Below, one piece after another: positions 1 to 8,910 of a stretch of DNA of 64,000 nucleotides; within the stretch, counting starts at the first letter, position 1, and each line of letters opens with the position of its first letter. A program made the translations under genes and the position numbers. The notes below the pieces were generated by a model that searched no databases, was not told where the DNA came from, and saw only the letters and a program-made list of their open reading frames with translations. Source of the stretch: JBBRRP01 sp038251425 (GTDB lineage Bacteria; Myxococcota_A; Polyangia; Polyangiales; Polyangiaceae); the NCBI GenBank assembly GCA_038251425.1, contig JBBSBI010000006.1, positions 16,899-80,898 of the forward strand, in the 5' to 3' direction.

Positions 1-958
1 TCAAGAGCTGATCATGTTGATGGCGCTCGACATACTCGGGGTTGATGCGTGGAACGAGCTGTTTGGTCCTCACCGAGGCATACCAATGCACAACGCGGGT
101 ATTGGCACGAATAGCCGTCGTTAGATCCACGGATGGACGCAGGCGAAACCAGTGCCTGCTGATCTCCGGCCCCATAGGATAGAAAACTTCCGGCGGATGC
201 ACGACAAGCCCCTCACCGCGATAGTTCGTCACCGCTCGTTCTAGCGCGTGCGTCCCGAGCGCGTAGCGCACCGTTTGACGAGCCGGTGGCACGCTCAACA
301 TAGCCTCTAACAAGCCAAGAATGAACGGATGCCGAGGCTCAGCGCCAAGCACCGCGTTGTTGGGAGCGACCGGATAAAGACGCTCGATCTTCGTAAAGCG
401 TTGATAACCATCCGGAAACCAGCGAGTCATCTCGCGCAGAGTCGTTAACCCGTAGGCGCGTAATTTTGGAAGGAACGCGCGACCTTGAACCACGGCCCGC
501 GGGAACGCCACACGTTCCACACCGCAAAACGCACCTGCACTGAGGAGCGGCGAAAGCGAGGCCACCGTCACAGTGTCCGTGTCCAGATAGACACCGCCTT
601 CAACCGCTAGTATCGCCGCGCGCACGACATTTGCGCGAGCCGCCGGCTGTGACAATTGCGCGTACAAAGCTTGCAGCCGCACGCCATCATCACCCAACCT
701 TGCGAATAGAGCGTCTGAATCGATACGGCGGGATTCGAAGCCCGGCAAGGCACACAGCTCGGGCCAAACGTCCGTGGTGGAGAGATCCGAGTCATGGTGG
801 AGAATCACCCGCGAAAATCCGCCCTGGCGGGCAGCGGAACGTAACGCGACTGCGTGCACCCACGGCAGCCTTTTGCCGAACCAAATGAAGTGTGCAACGG
901 ATGGGATCACGGGCGGTTGGCTTACAGATCCACGCAACAGATGCAAGCCTCGGATCAT
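1..958 (-). CDS. DXD-motif glycosyltransferase (partial, C-terminus cut by window edge)
   Basis: My own reading of the minus strand gives an open frame of about 319 codons from ATG at 958 that is still open at base 1, so the C-terminus lies outside. Residues ~17-28 carry the family signature IPSVAHFIWFG and residues 121-128 carry GGVYLDTD, the DXD nucleotide-sugar/metal site of the Gly_transf_sug (OCH1/capsular) glycosyltransferases. Family knowledge: such enzymes move a sugar from a nucleotide-sugar donor onto a surface glycan. No signal peptide or membrane segment is visible, so it is probably cytoplasmic. The acceptor cannot be deduced. It lies beside a rhamnosidase locus but is separated from it by a 275 bp gap. 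Confidence 0.85.
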   Translation of the reverse strand, partial: MIRGLHLLRGSVSQPPVIPSVAHFIWFGKRLPWVHAVALRSAARQGGFSRVILHHDSDLSTTDVWPELCALPGFESRRIDSDALFARLGDDGVRLQALYAQLSQPAARANVVRAAILAVEGGVYLDTDTVTVASLSPLLSAGAFCGVERVAFPRAVVQGRAFLPKLRAYGLTTLREMTRWFPDGYQRFTKIERLYPVAPNNAVLGAEPRHPFILGLLEAMLSVPPARQTVRYALGTHALERAVTNYRGEGLVVHPPEVFYPMGPEISRHWFRLRPSVDLTTAIRANTRVVHWYASVRTKQLVPRINPEYVERHQHDQLL

Positions 959-1120
959 CGAACCTCAGCGAGCCTCACCGAACCCTGATCCAGAAGCATG
1001 GATCCTGCGTGCTTTCTTGAGCGAGCAGTCGCGAAGATTTGGCGCCGCGCCCGTGCAAAGGTTGAGCATCTCCAAGTGCTCCCAAACTTGTCCGTGACCT
1101 CTATCTCAAAGTCGAACACC

Positions 1121-1144
1121 AGATAGTAAGTATGCTTACTATCT
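1121..1144. repeat. Palindromic intergenic element, copy 1
   Basis: A perfect inverted repeat: arms AGATAGTAAG and CTTACTATCT around a TATG centre, followed 12 bases later by AAAAGGGGACGTC. A close relative with the same core (AGTAAG-ATGCTTACTATCTC) and a similar downstream AAAAAGGGG sits at 37844-37868. The arrangement suggests a dispersed intergenic element, an operator, or a REP-like sequence recognised by a RAYT transposase; which of these is unresolved. The rest of the 959-1233 gap holds nothing I can call. Confidence 0.7.
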
Positions 1145-1233
1145 CCCGAGGAACGAAAAGGGGACGTCACCGGGCACGCCTACGGCGCAGCCCCGCAACC
1201 GAGCGCGAAGCTTCGCCCCGATCACTTTTGATT

Positions 1234-2124
1234 TCAATCCTTAACGTGCGAGCGTTCGCGCTGCTGTGCGCGAAAGGCGCTTGGCTCAAGCCCAGTGCGT
1301 TTACGGAAAAGCCTGGCAAAGTAGCTGGCATCGTCGATTCCCACTTTGGGTGCGACATCCTTCACGCGTGCATCGCTGCCAGACAGCATTTCCTCGGCAC
1401 GGCGCAGGCGCACATCAATCACGTAGTTCATCGGGGACATGCCAAAGGATTCGTTGAAGCAGCGCGTGAGTGTGCGCTGCGACATATGCGCGCGATCCGC
1501 GAGCTGCTCAAGCGTGACGGGCTCTGCGTAATGCTGCTCAAGCCATTGCAACACGGTATCGAGCCGCACCAATGTTTGGGAAAGCGGCACGCTCATGCCA
1601 GCATAGGCGCGCGACAACCGCACCAAAATCCGTGACAACAACGCCAAAGCCTCAACTTGGAAGCCATTCTTCTTCTGGCTGAGCTCTTGGTCCAGCTCGT
1701 TGCACACGACGATCAACTCCTCCAGTGCGCCATCTTCCAACCGCAGGCGACTCTGAAAATCATGTCGCGCACGCCACTGCGGCTCGAAGCAGAAGAGCGC
1801 TTGATAGCCAGCCACAGATTTCAAATACGATTCTGGCAGCGGCAACGCCTTCGGATCAAACAGCACGTTGATCAGCCCAAGATCCCGCCCACCCTCGTAG
1901 CCGTGCAGGACATTCACCGGGACGACGAAGATGTCCCCGCGCTGGATCCCAAAGGAATCTGCTTCGAACAAATGCTTGCCAACGCCGTCTGTGACCACCA
2001 CCAGCTCCAGATAATGGCCATGGCGATGCCGATTCATTCTGGGCGGGTGGGGTCGGAGCGGATAGCTGGCGAGCCCGAAAACGCGGAGTTCGGGAAGCAG
2101 CTCATCAACGGTTAGATCCGCCAC
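1234..2124 (-). CDS. AraC-family transcriptional regulator, probably of the adjacent rhamnosidase
   Basis: A 296-residue protein with the two-part AraC layout. The N-terminal ~140 residues form a cupin sensor with a His-rich stretch (NRHRHGHYLELVV). The C-terminal ~100 residues carry the double helix-turn-helix, with LEQLADRAHMSQRTLTRCF as first HTH and the DVAPKVGIDDASYFARLFRK consensus second HTH. Length is normal. It lies 4 bp downstream of the alpha-L-rhamnosidase on the same strand, so the two are probably co-transcribed. By analogy with RhaS/RhaR it may sense rhamnose or a rhamnoside; the ligand is inference. The regulator family is certain. Confidence 0.92.
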   Translation of the reverse strand: MADLTVDELLPELRVFGLASYPLRPHPPRMNRHRHGHYLELVVVTDGVGKHLFEADSFGIQRGDIFVVPVNVLHGYEGGRDLGLINVLFDPKALPLPESYLKSVAGYQALFCFEPQWRARHDFQSRLRLEDGALEELIVVCNELDQELSQKKNGFQVEALALLSRILVRLSRAYAGMSVPLSQTLVRLDTVLQWLEQHYAEPVTLEQLADRAHMSQRTLTRCFNESFGMSPMNYVIDVRLRRAEEMLSGSDARVKDVAPKVGIDDASYFARLFRKRTGLEPSAFRAQQRERSHVKD

Positions 2125-2128
2125 CTGC

Positions 2129-4780
2129 TCAGGATAGCTTCGGAACTACGGAGCGTCCAACACTCCGTTCGGAAGAGAATGTGTACTTTCCAGACTGCAG
2201 CAGAAAGACACTCCGTTCGCCTTCCACACGCACGAAGGCTACGCCGGAAGCTTGCCGAGCCTGCGCGCTGCCTTCGAAGATCGCGTTGGGATCGCTGCTC
2301 GGGTAGTACACATGAGCACTGGTATTGGGTGGTACCTCGACGTGCAGCGTGAAGCGCTCGGCGCCGAAATTCCAAGCGCTCACTATTTTTCCATACATGG
2401 AAGTTACCTCAGCGCGCACCCAGGAGAGATCCCCGACGAGTGCAGGCTTGACGAGAAAGTGCTTGAAGCCAGGGTGCTCGGGATCAAGCTGTATCCCAGC
2501 CAAACCTTGCTGAAACCAAAGCCCAATCCCGTTGAGGCAGCCATGAACTTTTGAGACGCCAAAGGGGTGGCGCAGCAGCCATTCCTCAGGCCACGTATCG
2601 TAGCCCGCTTCGAGAAGATAAGCGTAGCCTGGACACGTTGCTTGAGTGGCCAACACGAACATCAGATCGCTCCGTAGACTCTCCGTGAGCCACTTCACCA
2701 GAAAATAAGTGCCCCAAAGTCCGGTATTCAGCTTGGGCTCACTCATGATGCTTGATTCAAGCTTGGCAGCGACAAGAGCGCGGTATTCGTGAGGCACGGC
2801 TTCGGCAACGAGAGGCAGCGCCAGGTTCACCAGATCATCGTTCAGATAGTTGGCAGCTTCTGGATTAAAGAATCTTCGATTCAGTTCGTTGGTGATGATG
2901 AAAGCTTTCTCAAGATACGCTGCACTTTCGCCTGCCTTGCCTAGAACTCTAGCCACCTTCGCGATCAGGCGTGTCGCGTAGAGATAGTGCAGATTGTTGT
3001 GAAGCAGCCGGCCAGGCTCCCCGCCTTCACCCACAGGACTCACCCAATCGCCTAGGAAGTGCCAATCCCCAGGAAAAGGCAGCAAAAGCCCCTCGGAATC
3101 GCTCTTTTGTTCGAGATAAGCCAGCCAGCCCTGCATGGCCGGATACGTGCGCTCAAGCACTCGAATATCACCATAGGTTAAATACACTTGCCAGGGCATG
3201 CTAACGATGAAGCAGCCATAGGCCGGGCTGCCCCCACCCCCGGCGACAGGTGCCGTATTCGGAACATGGCCATCGGGAGTCTGCACATCCACCCAATCCT
3301 GTGCCCATTTGGTGTAGAGCCCCGCGGCTTCATAGGTGGTGAGTGCGAACTCGAGGGATGTCGTGCCATCGCCACCATAGCCAAGCTTTTCGCGGTGCGC
3401 GCAATCCGACACATAGCCGCCAGTCGTCAGATTGACGTAGGTATTGTGTGTGGTGTCGTAGATCTTTTTGAGTAAGGTATTTGAGCAATCAAAGTTGCCC
3501 GCTCGTTCCAGATCGTTCCCAATTCGATAGCCGCAAACGTCTTCAATCTGGAGAGGGCCGAGCGCGTTCTGTACCGTGACGTACTGGATACCATGGTAGG
3601 AAAAACGGTTACAAAAGGTGCCTTCGCCCTTGGCATCAAACGTCAACAGCCCGCGTTGATTGAATTGGCACGTCTGATTCTCGTCCATTGAGAATTCGAT
3701 GCTTGCGCTGGTATCGGGTGTGCCCCGCAGCTTGATCTCGATCCAGCCCGAGAACACGCGCTCCATCACGATTTTAGCTCCAGCGGCGTCCGCGCTGATG
3801 CTTAGAGCTTTGATGGTTTCGCAGGCGCGGTTCGGTGGCACACGATCTGCCGAGACTTCTCGCTCAAGCAAATAGGCTGTTGCATGCTCCCAGTCTGCGT
3901 CGGAAAGCTCAGAGCTGGCCCAGCCTGAGACGTGCCGGCGCAAGTCGATCTGTTCACCCCCGTAATCGGTTCCACGCCAGCCACCCACATGTGTGAGCGA
4001 ACTCAGGCTGCATTTCCAGCTCGCATCAGAGGCGATCGTGAGCTGATTCTCGCCAGCAGCAATCTCTGCTTGCGCTTTCAGGAGTGGGCGCTTGGCAAGC
4101 TCAAAATCAGGCCAATTATCCCCCACCACGTAAGAAGCCCAGCCCGCTGCCGCCCAGATACCAATCGTGTTCACGCCAAGCCGCAGCAGCGCCGCGATAT
4201 CGTAACTGCTGTAGAGCACGCGCTTCCCCAAATTACTCACGGACGGCGACAGCACCGCATCGCCCACCTTCTGACCATTCACATACAGCTCGTAATAACC
4301 CACCGACGCGACATGCACGATCGCGGAGGTCCCCGGCTCATTCAACGTGAAAGTCTTCCGAAACCAGGGGCACTCAAACTCCGAGGCAGAGCCCATCCCT
4401 ATCCACTCGCCACGCCAATCCGCCGAACTCTGCGGCCCCATCGAAAAACGAGCCATCCGACTCCATTCCGAAACCTGCTGCTCACTGTCCCAAATCCGCA
4501 CCTTCCAATAGCAGACCATGCCTGAACGAAGCGGGGCCCCAGCATACTCAATCTGAACAGAAGCCTCCGATTCGAGCTTCACGTCCCAAAGATCGCCGAT
4601 GCCCAGCGCGAGCTCTGCCCGGCTGCTGGCGACTAAGATCTGACACGCCGTTTGCCGCTGGCCGCGGCTAGCCGCGGCATCCATGAGCTTCCAGCTGAAA
4701 CGCGGTGCCCGTGTATCGAGCCCGAGCGGCTCAGGAGTGTATTCGCAACGGAGATCTTGAACAGCAACTACAGGATTCAT
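2129..4780 (-). CDS. Alpha-L-rhamnosidase, glycoside hydrolase family 78
   Basis: About 883 residues, typical of GH78 enzymes, which release terminal alpha-L-rhamnose from glycosides and polysaccharides by an inverting mechanism. The N-terminus (PEPLGLDTRAPRFSWKL) is the family's opening motif. Beta-sandwich domains follow to about residue 420, then the (alpha/alpha)6 barrel. The catalytic segment SDCAHREKLGYGGDG supplies the conserved D459, E464 and D471, and a C-terminal beta-domain closes the protein. I start at the ATG at 4780, with GAGA upstream, rather than a GTG six codons earlier, because the family motif then begins at once. No signal peptide is seen, so it is probably intracellular. 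It lies next to an AraC regulator. Confidence 0.94.
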   Translation of the reverse strand: MNPVVAVQDLRCEYTPEPLGLDTRAPRFSWKLMDAAASRGQRQTACQILVASSRAELALGIGDLWDVKLESEASVQIEYAGAPLRSGMVCYWKVRIWDSEQQVSEWSRMARFSMGPQSSADWRGEWIGMGSASEFECPWFRKTFTLNEPGTSAIVHVASVGYYELYVNGQKVGDAVLSPSVSNLGKRVLYSSYDIAALLRLGVNTIGIWAAAGWASYVVGDNWPDFELAKRPLLKAQAEIAAGENQLTIASDASWKCSLSSLTHVGGWRGTDYGGEQIDLRRHVSGWASSELSDADWEHATAYLLEREVSADRVPPNRACETIKALSISADAAGAKIVMERVFSGWIEIKLRGTPDTSASIEFSMDENQTCQFNQRGLLTFDAKGEGTFCNRFSYHGIQYVTVQNALGPLQIEDVCGYRIGNDLERAGNFDCSNTLLKKIYDTTHNTYVNLTTGGYVSDCAHREKLGYGGDGTTSLEFALTTYEAAGLYTKWAQDWVDVQTPDGHVPNTAPVAGGGGSPAYGCFIVSMPWQVYLTYGDIRVLERTYPAMQGWLAYLEQKSDSEGLLLPFPGDWHFLGDWVSPVGEGGEPGRLLHNNLHYLYATRLIAKVARVLGKAGESAAYLEKAFIITNELNRRFFNPEAANYLNDDLVNLALPLVAEAVPHEYRALVAAKLESSIMSEPKLNTGLWGTYFLVKWLTESLRSDLMFVLATQATCPGYAYLLEAGYDTWPEEWLLRHPFGVSKVHGCLNGIGLWFQQGLAGIQLDPEHPGFKHFLVKPALVGDLSWVRAEVTSMYGKIVSAWNFGAERFTLHVEVPPNTSAHVYYPSSDPNAIFEGSAQARQASGVAFVRVEGERSVFLLQSGKYTFSSERSVGRSVVPKLS

Positions 4781-4827
4781 TGCGGCGTCTCGTAGCACAC
4801 CCCACCCTGTTGCTCACGGGCTTTTGG

Positions 4828-5493
4828 CTAGTCGGAGCCTTCGCCTTTCAGAAACTCAACAGTGGCCCGCGCCACACGTCGGTCATTCAGCATGAGTTGA
4901 TGCAAGGCGACAGAGACCTTTCTGACTTGGCCCAGCCCCAGCTCCGAACTCCGCGCGGGGAGAATCATCAGATCGTAGGGCGTGTACAGCGACAAACACG
5001 GAAGCGTCGTGAGCTCAATGAGATCGCGATTGAGCTCGGTGAGTAACTCGCTGTCGCTGCGCATTTCCGCGATGCCTGGTTTCTTTGAAAAGCGCGCCCA
5101 AAACGTGCCGTGATGGGGAGCCGCGATACTCACGAATTTCTGAACCCGACGCGCGCCATGGAGGCGTTGCAAATAGATCCGAGACACCATGCCACCCATG
5201 CTGAAACCAACCAGCGAGAATGGCCGCTTTTGGCCCAACGCGCTGTCGATGCGCTCCGCCAATTGCTCCGCCAACTTGCCGAGCGACGCTGAACCATTGC
5301 TGGGCGTTGCATTCCAAGCGTGCACCTCGAATCCCGCTTGCTCAAGCCTCCTCGAGAATTTGCCAAACACCCGCGCCGTATTCCAAATCCCGTGCACCAA
5401 CACTACAGGTTCACGCTTGCTCTCTGGGGGGCTATTCACTTGAGTGCTCGCTCTTAACCGGGGTGCCGCCACTGGCCGAAACTCATAGCGCAC
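4828..5493 (-). CDS. Alpha/beta-hydrolase, lipase-like (PGAP1/LipA type)
   Basis: A 221-residue alpha/beta-hydrolase. The oxyanion HG is in PVVLVHGIWN (residues ~29-38), the nucleophile elbow is GFSMGG (S98), and the acid and base are probably D174 (TPYDLMILP) and H198 (ALHQLML). APHHGT after the second strand is typical of triacylglycerol lipases and PGAP1-like esterases. There is no clear signal peptide. It is on the same strand as the rhamnosidase, 47 bp upstream of it, so co-transcription is possible. The substrate is unknown; esterase or lipase activity is inferred from the intact triad. Confidence 0.85.
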   Translation of the reverse strand: MRYEFRPVAAPRLRASTQVNSPPESKREPVVLVHGIWNTARVFGKFSRRLEQAGFEVHAWNATPSNGSASLGKLAEQLAERIDSALGQKRPFSLVGFSMGGMVSRIYLQRLHGARRVQKFVSIAAPHHGTFWARFSKKPGIAEMRSDSELLTELNRDLIELTTLPCLSLYTPYDLMILPARSSELGLGQVRKVSVALHQLMLNDRRVARATVEFLKGEGSD

Positions 5494-5609
5494 CTCCGAC
5501 CGGGGCGTGAAGCACGGATTCGCCCCATCAAAGCCAGGAATCCCGCGATTTCCCCGCCCATCTTGCGCAAGTGATGGCCATCTTAGAGGACTCGCTCTAG
5601 GTTTCGTAC

Positions 5610-6569
5610 ATGTCGCTTGCTGCCGCCTCTCCGTCCGTCGATCTCCCGCTGGCTCAACTGGTCGAAGAGATCAAACGCCTCAAGCGCGATCGAAATGCAG
5701 TATTCTTGGCGCACTTCTATCAAGAAGGGCAAATTCAAGATTTGGCGGACTTCATCGGCGATTCGCTGCAGTTAGCGCAAGAGGCCAAACGCACGCAAGC
5801 CGATGTGATTCTTTTCGCGGGTGTGCATTTTATGGCGGAGACGGCCAAAATTCTGAATCCCGAGAAGATCGTGCTCGTGCCGGATATGGCGGCGGGCTGT
5901 TCACTGGCTGATGGTTGCCCGGTGGGGCCGTTTCGCGAATGGAAAGCACAATTCCCGGGCTCGGTGGTGGTGAGTTACATCAATTGCTCTGCCGAAGTAA
6001 AAGCCGAGAGCGATTACATCTGCACCTCGAGCAACGCTGAAAAGGTGATCCGTGCCATTCCTGCCGATCGCACGATCCTGTTTGCGCCCGATAAGAACCT
6101 TGGCCGTTACCTGGTGAAGCAAACGGGGCGTGCCATGCAGATTTGGCCAGGAAGCTGCATCGTTCACGAAACCTTCAGCCTGAAGAAGGTGGTAGATCTG
6201 CAGCGCCAGCATCCCGAAGCCCAGCTGATTGCCCATCCGGAATGCGAAGAGCCACTCTTAGAACTGGCAGAATTCATTGGCTCCACGGCAGCGCTTCTCA
6301 AACACGTTCAGAACGACAACGCGCGCACGTTTATTGTGGCCACCGAGTCTGGCATTTTGCACCAAATGGAGAAGGCGGCGCCCGCCAAGCTCTTTATCCC
6401 GGCGCCACCCGAGGCTAACTGCCACTGCAATGAATGCCCGTTCATGCGTTTGAATACGCCTGAGAAGGTTTATTTGGCGCTCCGCGATTTGCGCCCCGAA
6501 CTTCAGATGGCAGAAGAGCTACGGCAACGCGCACTCTTGCCCATCGAACGCATGCTGGCGCTCTCCTAA
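5610..6569 (+). CDS. nadA: Quinolinate synthase A
   Basis: A 319-residue NadA, which condenses iminoaspartate with dihydroxyacetone phosphate to quinolinate, the second step of de novo NAD synthesis. AHFYQ at residues 34-38 opens the first of three pseudo-repeated domains. The three [4Fe-4S] ligands are visible as C97 (MAAGCSLADGC), C183 (WPGSC) and C276 (NECPFM). The C-terminal CHCNECPFM matches the group that also carries a CxxC pair. Length is normal. nadB and nadC are not in the window, so it stands alone, divergent from the hydrolase. Confidence 0.97.
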   Translation: MSLAAASPSVDLPLAQLVEEIKRLKRDRNAVFLAHFYQEGQIQDLADFIGDSLQLAQEAKRTQADVILFAGVHFMAETAKILNPEKIVLVPDMAAGCSLADGCPVGPFREWKAQFPGSVVVSYINCSAEVKAESDYICTSSNAEKVIRAIPADRTILFAPDKNLGRYLVKQTGRAMQIWPGSCIVHETFSLKKVVDLQRQHPEAQLIAHPECEEPLLELAEFIGSTAALLKHVQNDNARTFIVATESGILHQMEKAAPAKLFIPAPPEANCHCNECPFMRLNTPEKVYLALRDLRPELQMAEELRQRALLPIERMLALS

Positions 6570-6585
6570 CTGCGTTGGCCTCCCT

Positions 6586-6604
6586 ACCGAGGGTACCCGT
6601 CGGT
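6586..6604 (+). terminator. Possible hairpin downstream of nadA
   Basis: Arms ACCGA and TCGGT enclose the self-complementary GGGTACCC, 17 bases after the nadA stop. No T-run follows, so it may only be a weak or Rho-assisted 3' structure. Confidence 0.3.
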
Positions 6605-6790
6605 CGCGGCAAGTCAGATTTCAAGACCCTTATCGCTGTGTTCTTCAATTGGGCATCACGCCGCGCTGTGATAAATTCCTAGCTCTCCACCTTTTTCCTC
6701 TCGAACGGGGGATCCATTAGAGTTGCCCCGCGTTAACCCAAAGCCGCAATCGCGACAAACTCCTTGTTCAGTTTGAACGAGCATGGTTCA

Positions 6791-7819
6791 ATGGCATTCA
6801 TGCACCTTCGCGAAGGCATCTTCTTCACTGCTGTTTCTATGTCGATGATCTTGGGGTGCGGAAACGCCACCAACACCTCGGAAGGAAAGCAGAGCACCGG
6901 CGGCACAACCACAGGAAGCTTCGCGAGTGGAGGCGCCGGCGGTACAGCCACAGCTTCTAGCTTCGCGAGTGGAGGCACGGGCGGCGCGGCACAGGGACAA
7001 GGATCGGGGCAAGGATCGGGAGGTGCGCTTGCTGCGACGGGGCCCGATGGCTTCCCGGCAGTTTGTGTCAACAGCCTGCCGCTGATCCCCGGCGAGCGTG
7101 AGCCCCTAACGTTCTCGCTCAAGCTTGAGTTGAACGGGAAGCCGCTCATTTACGGGGAAAACAACGCCCTCGCTGGCGGTGGCACGTTGCTGCTCAGCAA
7201 TCTGAGATTCTATATTTCCGAAGTCAACCTGGTAGATGCATCGAATCAAAGGGTACCGGTCGACCTGGTGGACTCCGGTGGCCAACATCGAAAGCCGTAC
7301 AATGTCCACTTCGTGAATGCCGAAGCTCCCGAGTCGCTTGGGCTCCGAGTTCGAGCGCCCGTGGGTACGTACAGCGGGGTGGAGTTCTTGTTGGGTCTAA
7401 CCGATGGTTGCAACAACACCTTCTCGCCGCTGGACGCTCCGCTCGATGAGGCCTCTCAGTTGAAGTGGCCGCACACGTTTGGCTATCTCTTTTTACGCTA
7501 CGAGGGAATGGTGACGGAGCCTCTGACCATCATGCCATCAACCGCGCAAAAGGTTCACATGGGCGGCGGCGTTCATGAACGCATGGCACCCAAGATCTCG
7601 GTTCTGGGCGCCATCACGGTCGCCAAGGCCAACGCCGAGATCCCGCTCAAATTTGCGTTAGATGAGGTGCTCAAGGGCGCGGCGATGCCGGCAGATCTAG
7701 CGAACTTCATGCTACCTCCACCGGCGCCACCTGGGCCCCCGGGAGCCGAGATCGTGGCAGGCGAACACCTCCGTCAGAATGTCCCCAAGCTCACGATCTT
7801 TTCGCTGAGCGGACCGTGA
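6791..7819 (+). CDS. mbnP: MbnP-family copper-site lipoprotein
   Basis: About 342 residues. A signal peptide ends in lipobox ILGC (C23), followed by a Gly/Ser/Ala linker to ~residue 80 containing a duplicated SFASGG unit. The MbnP-like domain follows: LKLELNGKPL, LLLSNLRFYISEV and the C-terminal W226-containing WPHTFGYLFLRYEG. In studied systems MbnP is a periplasmic copper-binding protein in which MbnH converts a Trp to kynurenine; W226 is the obvious candidate here (inference). The stop overlaps the next gene's GTG by 4 bases, so expression is coupled. The start could also be the ATG at 6800. No methanobactin peptide or transporter genes are visible. Confidence 0.85.
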   Translation: MAFMHLREGIFFTAVSMSMILGCGNATNTSEGKQSTGGTTTGSFASGGAGGTATASSFASGGTGGAAQGQGSGQGSGGALAATGPDGFPAVCVNSLPLIPGEREPLTFSLKLELNGKPLIYGENNALAGGGTLLLSNLRFYISEVNLVDASNQRVPVDLVDSGGQHRKPYNVHFVNAEAPESLGLRVRAPVGTYSGVEFLLGLTDGCNNTFSPLDAPLDEASQLKWPHTFGYLFLRYEGMVTEPLTIMPSTAQKVHMGGGVHERMAPKISVLGAITVAKANAEIPLKFALDEVLKGAAMPADLANFMLPPPAPPGPPGAEIVAGEHLRQNVPKLTIFSLSGP

Positions 7820-8904
7820 AAGACCAGTCGCCGCGTTTGCTTGCTAGAAACCAGCGTGTGCATGGTTGGGGCTGGCAACTTGTACTCGGATTTCTAGTGT
7901 TCGCCTGTAGCGCAACACCCGATGCCGTTAATCTAGAACCAACGCCCAACTTGACGGAAGTATCGAGTCCGTTCGGCTTCTCCGGCAGCCTCGCTTCGAC
8001 TGCCCCGGCCGACAATCAGCTCACAGAGAGTCGGGCCAAGCTGGGGCGACGGCTGTTTTTTGAAACAGCCTTGTCACGCACGCGCGAAGTTTCGTGTTCG
8101 AGCTGCCACGAGCAGAGTCACGCTTTTGCTGACCCGCGACCCGTGAGCGTTGGGGTTGAGGGGAAAATGGGCAAAAGGAATGCACCGGGCTTGGCCAATT
8201 TGGCTTGGGTGCGGACGGGGTTGTTCTGGGACGGCCGAGTCGCGTCGCTCGAGGAGCAGGCAGGAAAGCCCATCGAAGACCCCAACGAGATGGACTTACC
8301 CCTCGCCAAGGCCGTCGCGCGTTTGAACAGTGATGCGTCGTACGTCGCCGAGTTTCAGGCTGCCTACGCCGAGCCCCCAAGTGAGCTCAGCCTGCGGCAA
8401 GCGTTGGCCAGCTTTGTGCGCGCGCTAGTCAGCAGCAACAGCCGCTACGATGCGTTTCTCGCGGGTGATAGTCTTGCACTCAACGACAGCGAAAAGCGCG
8501 GCTCCGATCTCTTCTTCAGCAGCAGAACGGGCTGCTTTCATTGCCACACCGAGCGCACCCTCACCAACGATGGCTTCTTCAACAATGGAAGCTACGAGCC
8601 TGGGGGCGACATCGGCAGAAAGGGCCTCACTGGACGCACCGGTGATCTCGGAAAATTCAGAGTCCCCGGTCTCCGCAACATCGCGCTAACGGCACCCTAC
8701 CTGCATGATGGCTCCCTCACGACCTTGTCGGACGTGATCGATCACTACGCCAAAGGTGGACGCGGCGATCCGAGCACGGACGTCCAGATTGAGCGGTTTG
8801 AGCTCAGCGCGGCTGAAAAAGCAGATCTTTTGGCTTTCTTGGGCGCCCTCACCGACGAGAAATTCCTGACGGATCCGAAGTACGTCGAGCGCGTCGAGCG
8901 CTAA
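7816..8904 (+). CDS. mbnH: MbnH-type diheme cytochrome c oxidase/peroxidase (MauG family), lipoprotein
   Basis: A 362-residue diheme enzyme of the bacterial cytochrome c peroxidase/MauG group. Two CxxCH sites are seen, C94-SS-C97-H98 and C240-FH-C243-H244, along with the family's LGRRLFFETALS and FRVPGLRNIALTAPYLHDG segments. A signal sequence ends at LVFAC (C31), so it is probably anchored in the outer or inner membrane facing the periplasm. Its GTG start overlaps the mbnP stop. The pairing and order match mbnP-mbnH modules in which the diheme protein oxidises a Trp of the partner. A generic peroxidase role is less likely given the partner. Confidence 0.9.
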   Translation: MKDQSPRLLARNQRVHGWGWQLVLGFLVFACSATPDAVNLEPTPNLTEVSSPFGFSGSLASTAPADNQLTESRAKLGRRLFFETALSRTREVSCSSCHEQSHAFADPRPVSVGVEGKMGKRNAPGLANLAWVRTGLFWDGRVASLEEQAGKPIEDPNEMDLPLAKAVARLNSDASYVAEFQAAYAEPPSELSLRQALASFVRALVSSNSRYDAFLAGDSLALNDSEKRGSDLFFSSRTGCFHCHTERTLTNDGFFNNGSYEPGGDIGRKGLTGRTGDLGKFRVPGLRNIALTAPYLHDGSLTTLSDVIDHYAKGGRGDPSTDVQIERFELSAAEKADLLAFLGALTDEKFLTDPKYVERVER

Positions 8905-8910
8905 GACGGA

